Origin: Acidobacteriota bacterium
GTDB lineage: Bacteria > Acidobacteriota > Vicinamibacteria > Vicinamibacterales > UBA2999
DNA length: 14,706 nucleotides
Reading direction: 5' to 3'
NCBI GenBank assembly: GCA_020851835.1
Contig: JADZBZ010000108.1
Coordinates: 1 to 14,706 of the forward strand
Shown here: one piece after another, positions 1-8,708 of the stretch
Numbering within the stretch: position 1 is the first letter of the stretch
How the letters are laid out: each line of letters begins with the position of its first letter
Made by a program: the position numbers and the translations under genes
The notes under the pieces: generated by a model
What the model was told of the DNA's origin: nothing
Database searches by the model: none
What the model saw: only the letters and a program-made list of their open reading frames with translations

Positions 1-209
1 TCCGCGGTCGGCGGCACGACATCGATGAGGTGATGCGGAATCCCGCGTCGCTCGGCGGCGGGCACCTTGTCGGTGCCGATGTCGAACCCCTGATACACGG
101 CCGTCGAGTCGCAATTGACGATCTCGCCGTCCAGACGCTCCGCCAGCATCAGGGCCAGAGCGCTCTTGCCGGTGGCCGTCGGCCCCAGCACCGCCACGAT
201 CGGCGTCAC
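1..209 (-). CDS. miaA: tRNA dimethylallyltransferase MiaA, N-terminal part (3' end cut by window edge)
   Basis: MiaA transfers a dimethylallyl group from DMAPP to N6 of A37 in tRNAs that read codons starting with U. Only the first 69 codons are in the window. Visible are a P-loop GPTATGKS (residues 9-16) right after the N-terminal beta strand, then the family signature region VNCDSTAVYQGFDIGTDK (about residues 32-49) and the PHHLID motif. The start is chosen as GTG at 209, which puts the P-loop at the usual distance from the N-terminus; no ATG is available upstream. The gene begins 9 bp after the stop of the tonB-like gene, so it is probably the next cistron of the same transcript. Family assignment is firm; the rest of the protein cannot be judged. 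Confidence 0.93.
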   Translation of the reverse strand, partial: MTPIVAVLGPTATGKSALALMLAERLDGEIVNCDSTAVYQGFDIGTDKVPAAERRGIPHHLIDVVPPTA

Positions 210-218
210 GGCCGGGCC

Positions 219-1172
219 CTAGCGCTCCTGCGGCGCCGGGCCGTCAGGAGACTCGTTGTAGAAGAACGTCACCGTGAAGAACGCCTGGTCATCGGGGTAC
301 TCGGGCGGCAGCGGCTCGGTGGGGTTCGACGACAGCAGGGCGTTACGCGCCGCGAGGTTGAACGAGTCGACCGAGGACGGCGACACGACGATCACGTCGG
401 TGAGTGCGCCGGTGCGGTGGACGTAGAAGGTGATGACGACGCGGCCCTTCAACGACATCGCCGCATACGGTACGAACCAGTTGCGCTTCACCTGCGCGAC
501 GAAGCGCCGGATCCAGGGACCGAACTCGACGCCTTTGGTGTCGAACTGAATCGCCGGCCCGAACTCCTGCAGGTTGCCGCGAGGATTGTCGAACGATTCC
601 TGGTCGACATACCGCTGGAGGTTGCGCAGCGCCTCACCAAGCTGTCCGCCTGGTGGAGGCGTCGCCGACTGGGGCTTGTTCAGCGCCAGGCGACCTTCGG
701 GGGAGGGGTCGGCGCTGCGATCGGGGACTTCGACACTGGGCGGCGCCTCAGGCGCGGGCGTCTCGGCTGGGCCGCGTCCTCGCGCGCGCTCTTCGGCCCG
801 CGCTTCGACGCGCTCGGACGAGTTGCCGCGCGAAAACGGCAGTGGGTTATCGATGGCGGGCGGGCGCTCGACGGCCCGCGCCTGCCGGTCGATGTCCGAG
901 AGCTCGGCGCGCTCGGGCGGCTTCTTGGCCGGGATATCGAGCTTGGGCTGCACGAAAACAAACCGCGGCGCCTCGGTTCGCCGCGGTTGCTCCATCTGCA
1001 CGACCTCGGCTTCCGGGTTCCGCTGACGATCCGGCAGCAGCTCGGGCGCCCAGAGCAGCAACGCGATGACGACCGCGTGAACCACGAGCGATACGACCAC
1101 GCCGTCGCGCCGATTGATCGCGTGCCCGACGGGCTCGATGTCCGAGTAGCGGCCGTCGAAGTCGAAGTACAT
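219..1172 (-). CDS. TonB-family energy transducer protein (TonB C-terminal domain)
   Basis: A 317-residue protein with the classic TonB layout: a short cytoplasmic N-terminus, one membrane segment at about residues 24-43 (GVVVSLVVHAVVIALLLW), a long Pro/Glu/Arg/Ala-rich spacer at about 45-200, and a C-terminal TonB-like domain at about 205-317. That domain contains FGPWIRRFVAQVKRNW, then VVITFYVHRTGALTDV and FNLAARNALLSS. Proteins of this type couple the proton motive force to outer-membrane transporters, and some relatives only work as periplasmic scaffolds. No exbB, exbD or receptor gene is in the window, so the partner is unknown. It lies 18 bp after menG and 9 bp before miaA, consistent with operon membership. 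The symbol is left blank because many paralogues exist per genome in such bacteria. Confidence 0.87.
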   Translation of the reverse strand: MYFDFDGRYSDIEPVGHAINRRDGVVVSLVVHAVVIALLLWAPELLPDRQRNPEAEVVQMEQPRRTEAPRFVFVQPKLDIPAKKPPERAELSDIDRQARAVERPPAIDNPLPFSRGNSSERVEARAEERARGRGPAETPAPEAPPSVEVPDRSADPSPEGRLALNKPQSATPPPGGQLGEALRNLQRYVDQESFDNPRGNLQEFGPAIQFDTKGVEFGPWIRRFVAQVKRNWFVPYAAMSLKGRVVITFYVHRTGALTDVIVVSPSSVDSFNLAARNALLSSNPTEPLPPEYPDDQAFFTVTFFYNESPDGPAPQER

Positions 1173-1190
1173 CAGCCACTTACGAGAGTA

Positions 1191-1913
1191 TCACGGGGCC
1201 GGCGCCTGATCGGGCTTCTTCGCACTGTACAGATAGACGATCCCCAGCGTCAGCGGCCGGGCGGCCACCTGTGAAAATCCCGTGGCGGACAGAATCCGCC
1301 CGAACGCGTCGCCAAACGGAAAGCTCCCCACCGACTGCGGGAGGTAGTCGTAGGCCAGCTGGTGTCGCGACACGACCCGTCCGATCCGGGGCAGGACGTG
1401 CTTGAAATACCACAGGTACAGCGGCCGCACCGCCGGCACGACCGGTAGTCCGAACTCGAGGATGGCCAGCCGTCCCCCTGGCTTCAGCACCCGCCACAAC
1501 TCGGCGCAGGCCACCTCCGGCTGCTGCACGTTCCGAATGCCGAAGGCAATGGTGGCGGCATCGACCGATGCGTCGGCCACGGGGAGCCGCATGGCGTCGC
1601 CACGCACGAGCGCCACCTGTGAGTCGAGCGCGCCGCCCCGAAGCTTCGCGAGCCCGTGTGCCAGCATCGCGCCGGCAAAGTCCACTCCTACGACCCGGGC
1701 CGCCCCCGCCCTGGCGCCGGCCATCGCCACGTCGGCCGTCCCCGTGCAGACATCCAGCAGGCGCTCGCGTCCGGTGAGGGCGAGCGCCCGGATGGCGCGC
1801 CGCCGCCAGTAGCGATCCAGCCCACCCGACAGCACTCCGTTCAGCAGGTCGTAGCGCCCGGCAATGGCGTCGAACATGCCCGCGATCTTCGCGGGGCTCT
1901 TGTCAACCGACAT
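1191..1913 (-). CDS. menG: Demethylmenaquinone methyltransferase (MenG/UbiE family)
   Basis: A 240-residue SAM-dependent methyltransferase that would carry out the last step of menaquinone synthesis, methylating demethylmenaquinone. It shows both family signatures: YDLLNGVLSGGLDRYW (residues 21-36) and RVLKPGGRLAILEFG near the middle. The SAM-binding glycine-rich loop is LDVCTGTADVAM (about 53-64). The open frame reaches upstream to 1955, but the start at 1913 (MSVDKSPAKI) places the FDAIAGRYD motif at the usual position. That ATG lies inside the 3' end of the prenyltransferase gene (11-bp overlap), so translation is probably coupled. Its place after the prenyltransferase and mqn genes supports menaquinone over ubiquinone as the substrate. 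Length is normal for the family. Confidence 0.95.
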   Translation of the reverse strand: MSVDKSPAKIAGMFDAIAGRYDLLNGVLSGGLDRYWRRRAIRALALTGRERLLDVCTGTADVAMAGARAGAARVVGVDFAGAMLAHGLAKLRGGALDSQVALVRGDAMRLPVADASVDAATIAFGIRNVQQPEVACAELWRVLKPGGRLAILEFGLPVVPAVRPLYLWYFKHVLPRIGRVVSRHQLAYDYLPQSVGSFPFGDAFGRILSATGFSQVAARPLTLGIVYLYSAKKPDQAPAP

Positions 1914-2751
1914 ACAGGGCCAGCGCGGTGACGCACAGGTAGACGATGCCCACATAGCCGTTCATGTCGAAGGCCCGCTTCACCTGGGATAGGTCCGTCG
2001 CGCTCACGAGCGACTGCTCGTAGATCAGCAGCGCCGCGACCAGGCCGACGCCGGCCAGGTAAGTGGCCCCCAATGGCACCACCCAGGCCAGCGCGGCCAT
2101 GCCAGCAATGGTCCCCACGTGCATGAGCCGTGAGATGAGCAGCGCATGCGGCACGCCGAAGCGAACGGGAATGGACCGCAGGCCATGCGCCCGGTCGAAC
2201 TCGAGATCCTGGCACGCATACAGCACATCGAACCCGCCGACCCACAGACCGATCGCCAGTCCGAGCAGCCACGGCTCCCATCCACCGCGTCCGCCGGCAG
2301 CCAGCCACCCCCCGACCGGGGCCACCGCCATCGCGAGTCCAAGAAATGCCTGCGTGTAGGCCGTGTAACGCTTGGCCAGCGAATACCAGAACACGATCGC
2401 GAGCGCCGCCGGCGACAAGACGCCGCACAGCCAACTGATTCTGAAGGACACCCACACGAACGCGGCTGAGGCCGCCGCCACGAAGACCGCAGCCTCGCGC
2501 CGTGACATCGCGCCACGCGGAAGCTCACGCATCGCCGTCCGCGGGTTGAGGGCATCGAACCCCGCGTCCACGAGCCGGTTGAAACCCATGGCCGCGCTCC
2601 GCGCCGACACCATGGCCATGACGATCCAGCCCACTTGCGCCCACGTGATGTCGTGCTGACGCGTGGCCAGCAGCGCGCCGGTCAGCGCGAACGGCAGCGC
2701 GAAGACCGTGTGGCCGACGCGAACGAATGAGAAATAGGTCAGGAAGCGCAT
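1903..2751 (-). CDS. mqnP: UbiA-family prenyltransferase, probable MqnP of the futalosine menaquinone pathway
   Basis: A 282-residue polytopic membrane protein of the UbiA superfamily, which attaches a polyprenyl chain to an aromatic acid. The first Asp-rich motif is NRLVDAGFDALNPRT (residues 58-72, with Asp62 and Asp66). The second is DVLYACQDLEFDRAHG (residues 175-190, with Asp182 and Asp186). These bind the Mg-diphosphate of the prenyl donor. Hydrophobic stretches between them fit about eight or nine transmembrane helices. By sequence alone it resembles 4-hydroxybenzoate polyprenyltransferase (UbiA). The neighbouring mqnA, mqnC and deaminase genes make 1,4-dihydroxy-6-naphthoate the more likely acceptor, hence MqnP by inference. 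A 50-bp gap separates it from the upstream deaminase gene, the widest same-strand gap in the menaquinone block. Its stop overlaps the menG start. Confidence 0.87.
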   Translation of the reverse strand: MRFLTYFSFVRVGHTVFALPFALTGALLATRQHDITWAQVGWIVMAMVSARSAAMGFNRLVDAGFDALNPRTAMRELPRGAMSRREAAVFVAAASAAFVWVSFRISWLCGVLSPAALAIVFWYSLAKRYTAYTQAFLGLAMAVAPVGGWLAAGGRGGWEPWLLGLAIGLWVGGFDVLYACQDLEFDRAHGLRSIPVRFGVPHALLISRLMHVGTIAGMAALAWVVPLGATYLAGVGLVAALLIYEQSLVSATDLSQVKRAFDMNGYVGIVYLCVTALALYVG

Positions 2752-2801
2752 GGGAATCCGTCGATCTCGTGAATCCGCAGTCTGCGCCTATTCTGACTGA
2801 C

Positions 2802-4024
2802 CTAGCCGGCGCCGGGTATCCACGCGATCTCTCGCGGCTCGATGCCCGAAACCAGATGCGCCTCCACGTCCGCGACGTTCCCTGGCAGAGACACGGCAAC
2901 GATCTCGGCGCGCTTACCGGGGGTCAGCGAGCCCAGTTCGGAGTCGAGCCCCAGGGCCCGCGCCCCGACGAGGGTGGCGCTTTCGAGCAATCGCGCCGCG
3001 GGAACACCGGGCGCCAGCCAGCTGAGGGTCTTCAGTTCTGCGAAGAGGTTGAGGTCGTCCACGCTCGCCAGGCTGTCGGTCCCGACGGCAACGGCGACAC
3101 CGGACCGGTAGAATCGGTCCACCGGGGGCACCCCAACACCAACCCACTGGTTGCTGCGAGGACAGGTCACCAGGGTCGCGCCCCGCGCCCGAAGACCGTT
3201 CAAGCTCTCGTCCGCCAACCGGACGCCGTGCACCGCCAAGGTGCGCGCGTCGATCATGCCCAGCCGATCCAGATACTCCACGGGCCCGACGCCCGGCGGC
3301 GTCCAGTCGTCGCGCCAGGCGCCGATCCAGCGGAGCATTCGGGCCCACTCGCCCGTCCCGGCCTCCATCAGCTCTATCTCCTCGTCCGACTCGCCCACGT
3401 GCACGCTCGTGTACGGCACGGCACCCGCCGACACCTCGGCGCGGATCGCCTGGAACAGCTCGGGCGACACCGAGTAGGGCGCATGTGGCGCGACCGACAC
3501 GCGCACGCACCGAACGCGCGAGGCGGCCGCCTCGCGCAACGCCCGCGTCGCGCCGACGCGCTCCGCATCGGCCGCACGAAATCCGATCAGTTCGTGAAAG
3601 ACGATGCCGTGAAGCCCACTGGCGGCGATAACGTCTACCGAGACCAGCGAATTGCTGATGTCACCCACGGCGATGGTGCCCGTCGCGCGGGCCTCGCGCG
3701 CTGCCGCGCACGCGGCCTCGACCACGATTGGGTCGTCCGGACGCTCCACCCCGCGCCGAACCGCCATGAGCTGCTTGACCCAGCTCGTGAAGCGACTGGC
3801 CGGGGGAACCCGGTCACGTAGCCACGATAGCTCCAGGTGCGTGTGAGCGTTGACCAGGCCGGGCAGGAGAGCCACGCGCCCAAGACTTCGCCGCGGACCG
3901 TACGCCCGGTCAGCCTCGCCGTCGCCCGCGCCGATCGCAACGATGCGCCCTTCATCGACCGCGACCCATCCGTCCCGGATGGGAGGCCGGTCGACAGGCA
4001 CGATCCAGGCTGCGCCGAAACGGA

Positions 4025-4028
<4 letters not shown>
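2802..4028 (-). CDS. mqnX: Aminodeoxyfutalosine deaminase-type amidohydrolase (MqnX-like)
   Basis: A 408-residue amidohydrolase of the cytosine/SAH-deaminase type. Metal and catalytic motifs are all present: NAHTHLEL (His62 and His64), PHAPYSVS (His182), HVGES (His210 with the catalytic-type Glu), VHGV (His267) and GTDSLAS (Asp318). In the futalosine pathway a deaminase of this family converts 6-amino-6-deoxyfutalosine to futalosine, after which MqnB removes hypoxanthine. Position directly after mqnC, with a 4-bp ATGA overlap, is the main reason to prefer this substrate over guanine, SAH or an adenosine analogue. No mqnB or mqnD is in the window, so those steps must be encoded elsewhere. Length and motif spacing look normal. 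Family certain, substrate inferred. Confidence 0.86.
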
Positions 4029-5247
<1,219 letters not shown>

Positions 5248-5251
<4 letters not shown>

Positions 5252-6039
5252 GCGAAGAACCGAAGCGGGCGCGAGCCCGGCGCCAGCCCGAGCTCGACAG
5301 CCAGCGCGTGGAAGCGTTCCAGTCCGGCCGTTTCCCGATCGCCCAGACCGTACTTGAGAGTATCACGCAGGTAGGTGAGGGTGCGGTGCTCGACGGCTGT
5401 GTCGCCGCGCGCCACCTCGCGCGCGATGGCGGATGCGTCCGCGACACCGCGGTCGCGTGCGGCGGTCAGCGCCGCCACCTGCTCGTCGTCCACGGCTCGG
5501 TCGCGTCCCGTCCACGCCGCGTAGACAAAGGGCAGGCCCGTCAACGTCCGCCACGCGTCGCCCAGATCCGTCTTGATGACGCCGAGCCGGTCCTCGTCCG
5601 CGGTGAGGGCGGGATCACCGATGACCAGAGCGGCATCCGCGCGGGCGAGCATCGCGCCGAGGTCCGGCGCGGCCGGTATGAACCGAGGAGCGATGTTCCA
5701 GAGCCTGGCGCACAGGATGCGGGTGAGCGCCACCGACGTGCGCGAGCTGGTATCGAGGGCGAGCGTCTCGACCCGATCGATCGGCACGCGCGAGAAGACG
5801 GCGACCGACCGGACCGGGCCATCCGACCCGATCGCGATCCCAGGCACCAGCGCGTAGTCGCCTCTCAGGTATTCCACGGCCGGAATGAGACCGAGGTCGA
5901 CCTGCCCCTCGTGCAGCAGCGACGCGCAGACCGACGGGACGTCGAAGCGGATCGCGAACAGATCGGGGCGGGCAGCGAGCCCACGGACCAGCGGCTTGGT
6001 GTTCAGGTACGCCACGGCCCCCAGTCGCGACGGCCTCAT
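5248..6039 (-). CDS. mqnA: Chorismate dehydratase MqnA
   Basis: A 263-residue soluble protein with the periplasmic-binding-protein-like fold of MqnA, which dehydrates chorismate to 3-[(1-carboxyvinyl)oxy]benzoate, the first committed step of the futalosine menaquinone pathway. Visible signatures are GAVAYLNTKPLVRGL at the N-terminus (the Asn-Thr-x-Pro-Leu motif at residues 13-17, whose Asn is implicated in catalysis in studied homologues), VDLGLIPAVEYLRGD (about 48-62), TSSRTSVALTRIL (about 96-108) and GLPFVYAAWTGR. MqnD shares the fold, but the YLNTKPL and DLGLIP(A/S)xE patterns fit MqnA. The length is typical. The start ATG overlaps the upstream stop by 4 bp (ATGA), and the stop overlaps the mqnC start in the same way. 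Confidence 0.94.
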
Positions 6040-6911
6040 GCGGAGGTGCCCGGCGAGGCCGGCGTGAAGCCCGCTGCGACGATGTTGCGCCGCACCTCTT
6101 CAACGCTGCCCCGCCGTGAACCGAGCGCGGTGTCGTCGAACGGTGAGACGCGGTCCAGATGACTTGCGCCGAAGGTGAGCGCCACCTGGGCGAGCTTGGG
6201 CCCATACTGCTGCCAGTCGACCTGAATCGCCGACACTGCCGGCAGTCCCAGGCGGGCCAGCGCCACCATCCGCACGTCGTGGTACCCCGTCGTGGGCGCG
6301 CTCACCGATTGCTCGCGAGACAGGGGCGCAAACGCGCTCACCCATGGACGGCCTGCCAGTGCGGCACGGGCCTTCAGCACCAGCGTCACGCGCTGATCGG
6401 GCACGCCGCGCACCGAGAGAGCGCCGAGGCCCAGGCCCGCGGCTGCCACCGCATCGACTTCCGCCGACGTCACTGCATCGACGGGCGCGTCGGCAATGGC
6501 GTCGAGACCTGCCGATCGCAGTGCGGCCAGCACCTGGCCAATCGGCGCCCATCCTCGGGCCGAGAGATCGGCCAGGGAGAAGCCCGTCAGGCGCGCATCC
6601 GGGCCGCTGGCCTTCCGGACGTGCGCGATGCGGCTCGCCGCCTCGTCGAGCGAGGCAGCGGTGAGCGCCAGGCGAATCTCCACACCCCGGGCTGCCATCG
6701 CCGCCAGGCTGGGCGCATCGGTTTCCGGCCCCGGCTCGAAGACCCGGGTATAGGTGACCGCAGTGCCCGTGCGCGCCCGCCGCACCTCGTCGGCCAGCAT
6801 CCCGAGTGAGAGCACGTCGGTCGAATCGAGCTCGGCCAGTTCCGCCTCGGTGAGCGACTCTCCGGCCCGCGCCCGCGCCGCAATGGCGTGGTTGATCTCG
6901 ATGTTCATCAT
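6036..6911 (-). CDS. MqnE-like protein lacking the radical SAM cysteine motif (putative pseudoenzyme)
   Basis: A 291-residue protein whose ends resemble aminodeoxyfutalosine synthase MqnE. The N-terminal VLSLGMLADEVRRARTG (about 33-49) matches the segment that precedes the iron-sulfur motif in MqnE/MqnC. The C-terminal YGPKLAQVALTFGASHLD and VEEVRRNIVAAGFTPA match the MqnE C-terminus. Where the family has NRHINYTN followed by CX3CX2C, this protein reads TYTRVFEPGPETDAPS. It contains no cysteine at all, and the GGxHPDLP and PGGGAEI landmarks are missing too, so canonical SAM cleavage is ruled out. It is about 70-80 residues shorter than MqnE. The start at 6911 gives an ATGA overlap with the upstream oxidoreductase; a 5-codon longer start exists at 6926. 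The frame is intact and overlaps mqnA, so it does not look like decayed DNA. Function unknown; a structural or regulatory partner of MqnA/MqnC/MqnE is inference. Confidence 0.8.
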   Translation of the reverse strand: MMNIEINHAIAARARAGESLTEAELAELDSTDVLSLGMLADEVRRARTGTAVTYTRVFEPGPETDAPSLAAMAARGVEIRLALTAASLDEAASRIAHVRKASGPDARLTGFSLADLSARGWAPIGQVLAALRSAGLDAIADAPVDAVTSAEVDAVAAAGLGLGALSVRGVPDQRVTLVLKARAALAGRPWVSAFAPLSREQSVSAPTTGYHDVRMVALARLGLPAVSAIQVDWQQYGPKLAQVALTFGASHLDRVSPFDDTALGSRRGSVEEVRRNIVAAGFTPASPGTSA

Positions 6912-7867
6912 CGGTGTGCCTTCCACTCCCCCGCGCTCTCGCTCATCCGAGAGACGATGTCCCGGGCCAGCACCAGGGCCGCCCGTCCCCGGGCCCCCGT
7001 CACGCCTGGCGCCCGCCGCGCGCGCACGGCGCCGACGAAGTCCTCGAGCTCGCGCTTGAGCGGCTCATCCCGTTGAACGTCGAGCTTACCGCCTTCGATC
7101 CTGGGTGCGGCACCCTCTTGCGGAACCAGGCGCCAGACCTCTACCTCCTGTGCCTTGTAGTCGATGGACAGATAGGTGCTCTGCTGGAAGAAGCGGATCT
7201 TGCGCACCTGCTCGCGCGAGATGCGGCTCGCCGTCAGGTTGGCGATGCAGCCGTTGGCGAATTTCAGGCGGGCATTGGCGATGTCGATTCGCGGCGTCAG
7301 GACGGGAACGCCGACAGCCTCGATGCCGACGACGTCGCTATCCACCACCTCGAGGACCAGGCCGAGGTCGTGGATCATCAGGTCGAACACCACGTCGATG
7401 TCCAGGCTGCGCTCGGGAAACGTGCCGAGCCGATGCACCTCGATGAACCGCGGCTGCGTGATGTGCGGGCGCGCCGCATGGACGGCCGGGTTGAAGTGCT
7501 CGATGTGACCGACGGCCAGGACGACGCCGGCGGCCTCGGCCGCGTCCAGCATCTGGTCGGCCTCTTCGAGCGAGCGCGTCAGCGGCTTCTCCACGAGGAC
7601 GTGCACGCCCTGAGCGATGAGCGCCAAGGCGACCGCGGTGTGTGCCTCGGTCGGCACCGCGACGCTGACGGCGTCCACCTGACCGGCCAGGTCGGCCAGG
7701 TCCGCAATCACGTTCGTGTGGTTCGCAAAGGCCACCTCCGCCGCGCGGTCGGGGTCGGTGTCGACGACGCCGACCAGCGAGACCCCGGGCAACGCGGCCA
7801 GCACACGCGCGTGATGCCGCCCCAGGTGGCCGACCCCCACCACGGCCACACGTACCGGATCGATCAT
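6908..7867 (-). CDS. Gfo/Idh/MocA-family NAD(P)-dependent oxidoreductase, possibly acting on a UDP-amino sugar
   Basis: A 319-residue oxidoreductase with an N-terminal Rossmann fold (VAVVGVGHLGRHHARVL, glycine loop at residues 11-16), the family EKP motif (VLVEKPLT, residues 91-98, with Lys94), a VGHIEHFNP segment (about 119-127) and the catalytic-type DLMIHDLG (about 162-169, His166). The C-terminal half fits the alpha/beta substrate domain. Its neighbours, LpxI and LpxA, suggest a nucleotide-sugar substrate. GnnA, which oxidises UDP-GlcNAc at C3 on the way to 2,3-diamino lipid A, belongs to this family and can lie beside lpxA. The partner aminotransferase GnnB is not in this window, so the GnnA reading is only a hypothesis. 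It overlaps lpxI upstream and the MqnE-like gene downstream by 4 bp each. Confidence 0.88.
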   Translation of the reverse strand: MIDPVRVAVVGVGHLGRHHARVLAALPGVSLVGVVDTDPDRAAEVAFANHTNVIADLADLAGQVDAVSVAVPTEAHTAVALALIAQGVHVLVEKPLTRSLEEADQMLDAAEAAGVVLAVGHIEHFNPAVHAARPHITQPRFIEVHRLGTFPERSLDIDVVFDLMIHDLGLVLEVVDSDVVGIEAVGVPVLTPRIDIANARLKFANGCIANLTASRISREQVRKIRFFQQSTYLSIDYKAQEVEVWRLVPQEGAAPRIEGGKLDVQRDEPLKRELEDFVGAVRARRAPGVTGARGRAALVLARDIVSRMSESAGEWKAHR

Positions 7868-8703
7868 GCCGTTCCCTTCGCGGCAGCCGGGCGGCCCACG
7901 ATCGCGATCCCGAACTCGTCGGCCGCCGACACCATCTCGTGCCGTTCGAACATCAGCGCCTTGCCCGCATCCAGCGACAGCAGCCTGGCGCCGGCGCTGC
8001 GCATCACCTGGATGGTCGCCAGCCCAACGATGGGCACGTCGAACCGCATGTCCTGGCCCGGTTTGGCCACCTTGATGATGGCCACGCCGGGGCCAGCCAG
8101 ATGACCCGCCCGAGAAATGGTCTCGTCGGTCCCTTCCATGGCTTCCACCGCCACGACCGCACGATGCTTGACGGCGATGGTCTGGCCGATGTCGAGTCCG
8201 GCTATCGTGTCCGCCATGCGGTAGCCGAACATCAGATCCTGGTTCTCGTCTTCGGTTGGCGCCCGGCGCGTCATCACACCCGGTGCGGCCAGCAGGGGCT
8301 GCAGCAGCGCGGTGGAATCGACGAGCTCCACCCCATGATCGCGCATCACGTCGGCTACGGCGGCGATGATGGCGTCCGTGTTCCGCGATCGCAGTCTGGT
8401 CAGCACCGACAAGGCGGTCAGGTCGGGCACGATACCGCCGAAGATCTTCGTGTGTTTGACCTGGCCCGCCATCACGGCCCGGGACACGCCGGCCGCATTG
8501 AAAATCTCGAGCCAGGCGCCCAGCAATCCCAGCGATGTCCAGTGGACGGTGGCCGGTGGCGAGCCGGCGCGCGCCGCCTGGTCGATCTCGGTCGAGGCTT
8601 CTTCCTTGATGGCGACGATCGTGACGTCGTAGCCCATGGCCCGAGCCGCGTCGAGCACGAGGAACGGAAAGCGGCCGTTACCGGCAATCAGACCCAGCTT
8701 CAT
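7864..8703 (-). CDS. lpxI: UDP-2,3-diacylglucosamine pyrophosphatase LpxI
   Basis: LpxI hydrolyses UDP-2,3-diacylglucosamine to lipid X and UMP in lipid A synthesis, replacing the unrelated LpxH in alpha-proteobacteria and several other phyla. This 279-residue protein has the family's N-terminal LGLIAGNGRFPFLVL, a MAGQVKHTKIFGG stretch (about 78-90), AVKHRAVVAVEAMEGTDETI (about 177-196) and KPGQDMRFDVPIVG (about 214-227). Asp222 in the last motif probably corresponds to the catalytic Asp studied in the Caulobacter enzyme. The length is typical. It begins 5 bp after the fabZ-lpxA fusion gene and overlaps the oxidoreductase gene by 4 bp, so it stands next to the enzyme that starts the same pathway. 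Confidence 0.95.
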   Translation of the reverse strand: MKLGLIAGNGRFPFLVLDAARAMGYDVTIVAIKEEASTEIDQAARAGSPPATVHWTSLGLLGAWLEIFNAAGVSRAVMAGQVKHTKIFGGIVPDLTALSVLTRLRSRNTDAIIAAVADVMRDHGVELVDSTALLQPLLAAPGVMTRRAPTEDENQDLMFGYRMADTIAGLDIGQTIAVKHRAVVAVEAMEGTDETISRAGHLAGPGVAIIKVAKPGQDMRFDVPIVGLATIQVMRSAGARLLSLDAGKALMFERHEMVSAADEFGIAIVGRPAAAKGTA

Positions 8704-8708
8704 CCCGA

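Noticed and set aside
30..1274. Long plus-strand open frame (414 codons) opposite miaA, tonB and menG
   Set aside because: Arg/Gly-rich low-complexity product with no domain, lying across three real genes on the other strand. High GC makes such antisense frames long by chance.
2752..2801. Possible promoter or small gene in the 50-bp gap before the prenyltransferase
   Set aside because: No credible -35/-10 pair, hairpin or reading frame was visible; it is most likely a plain intercistronic spacer.
2727..3821. Long plus-strand open frame (364 codons) opposite the deaminase gene
   Set aside because: No recognisable motif; the minus-strand frame has every amidohydrolase motif. A GC-driven shadow.
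6914..8104. Plus-strand open frame (396 codons) opposite the oxidoreductase and lpxI
   Set aside because: Asp/His/Arg-rich shadow composition and no domain; the minus strand encodes two clear enzymes.
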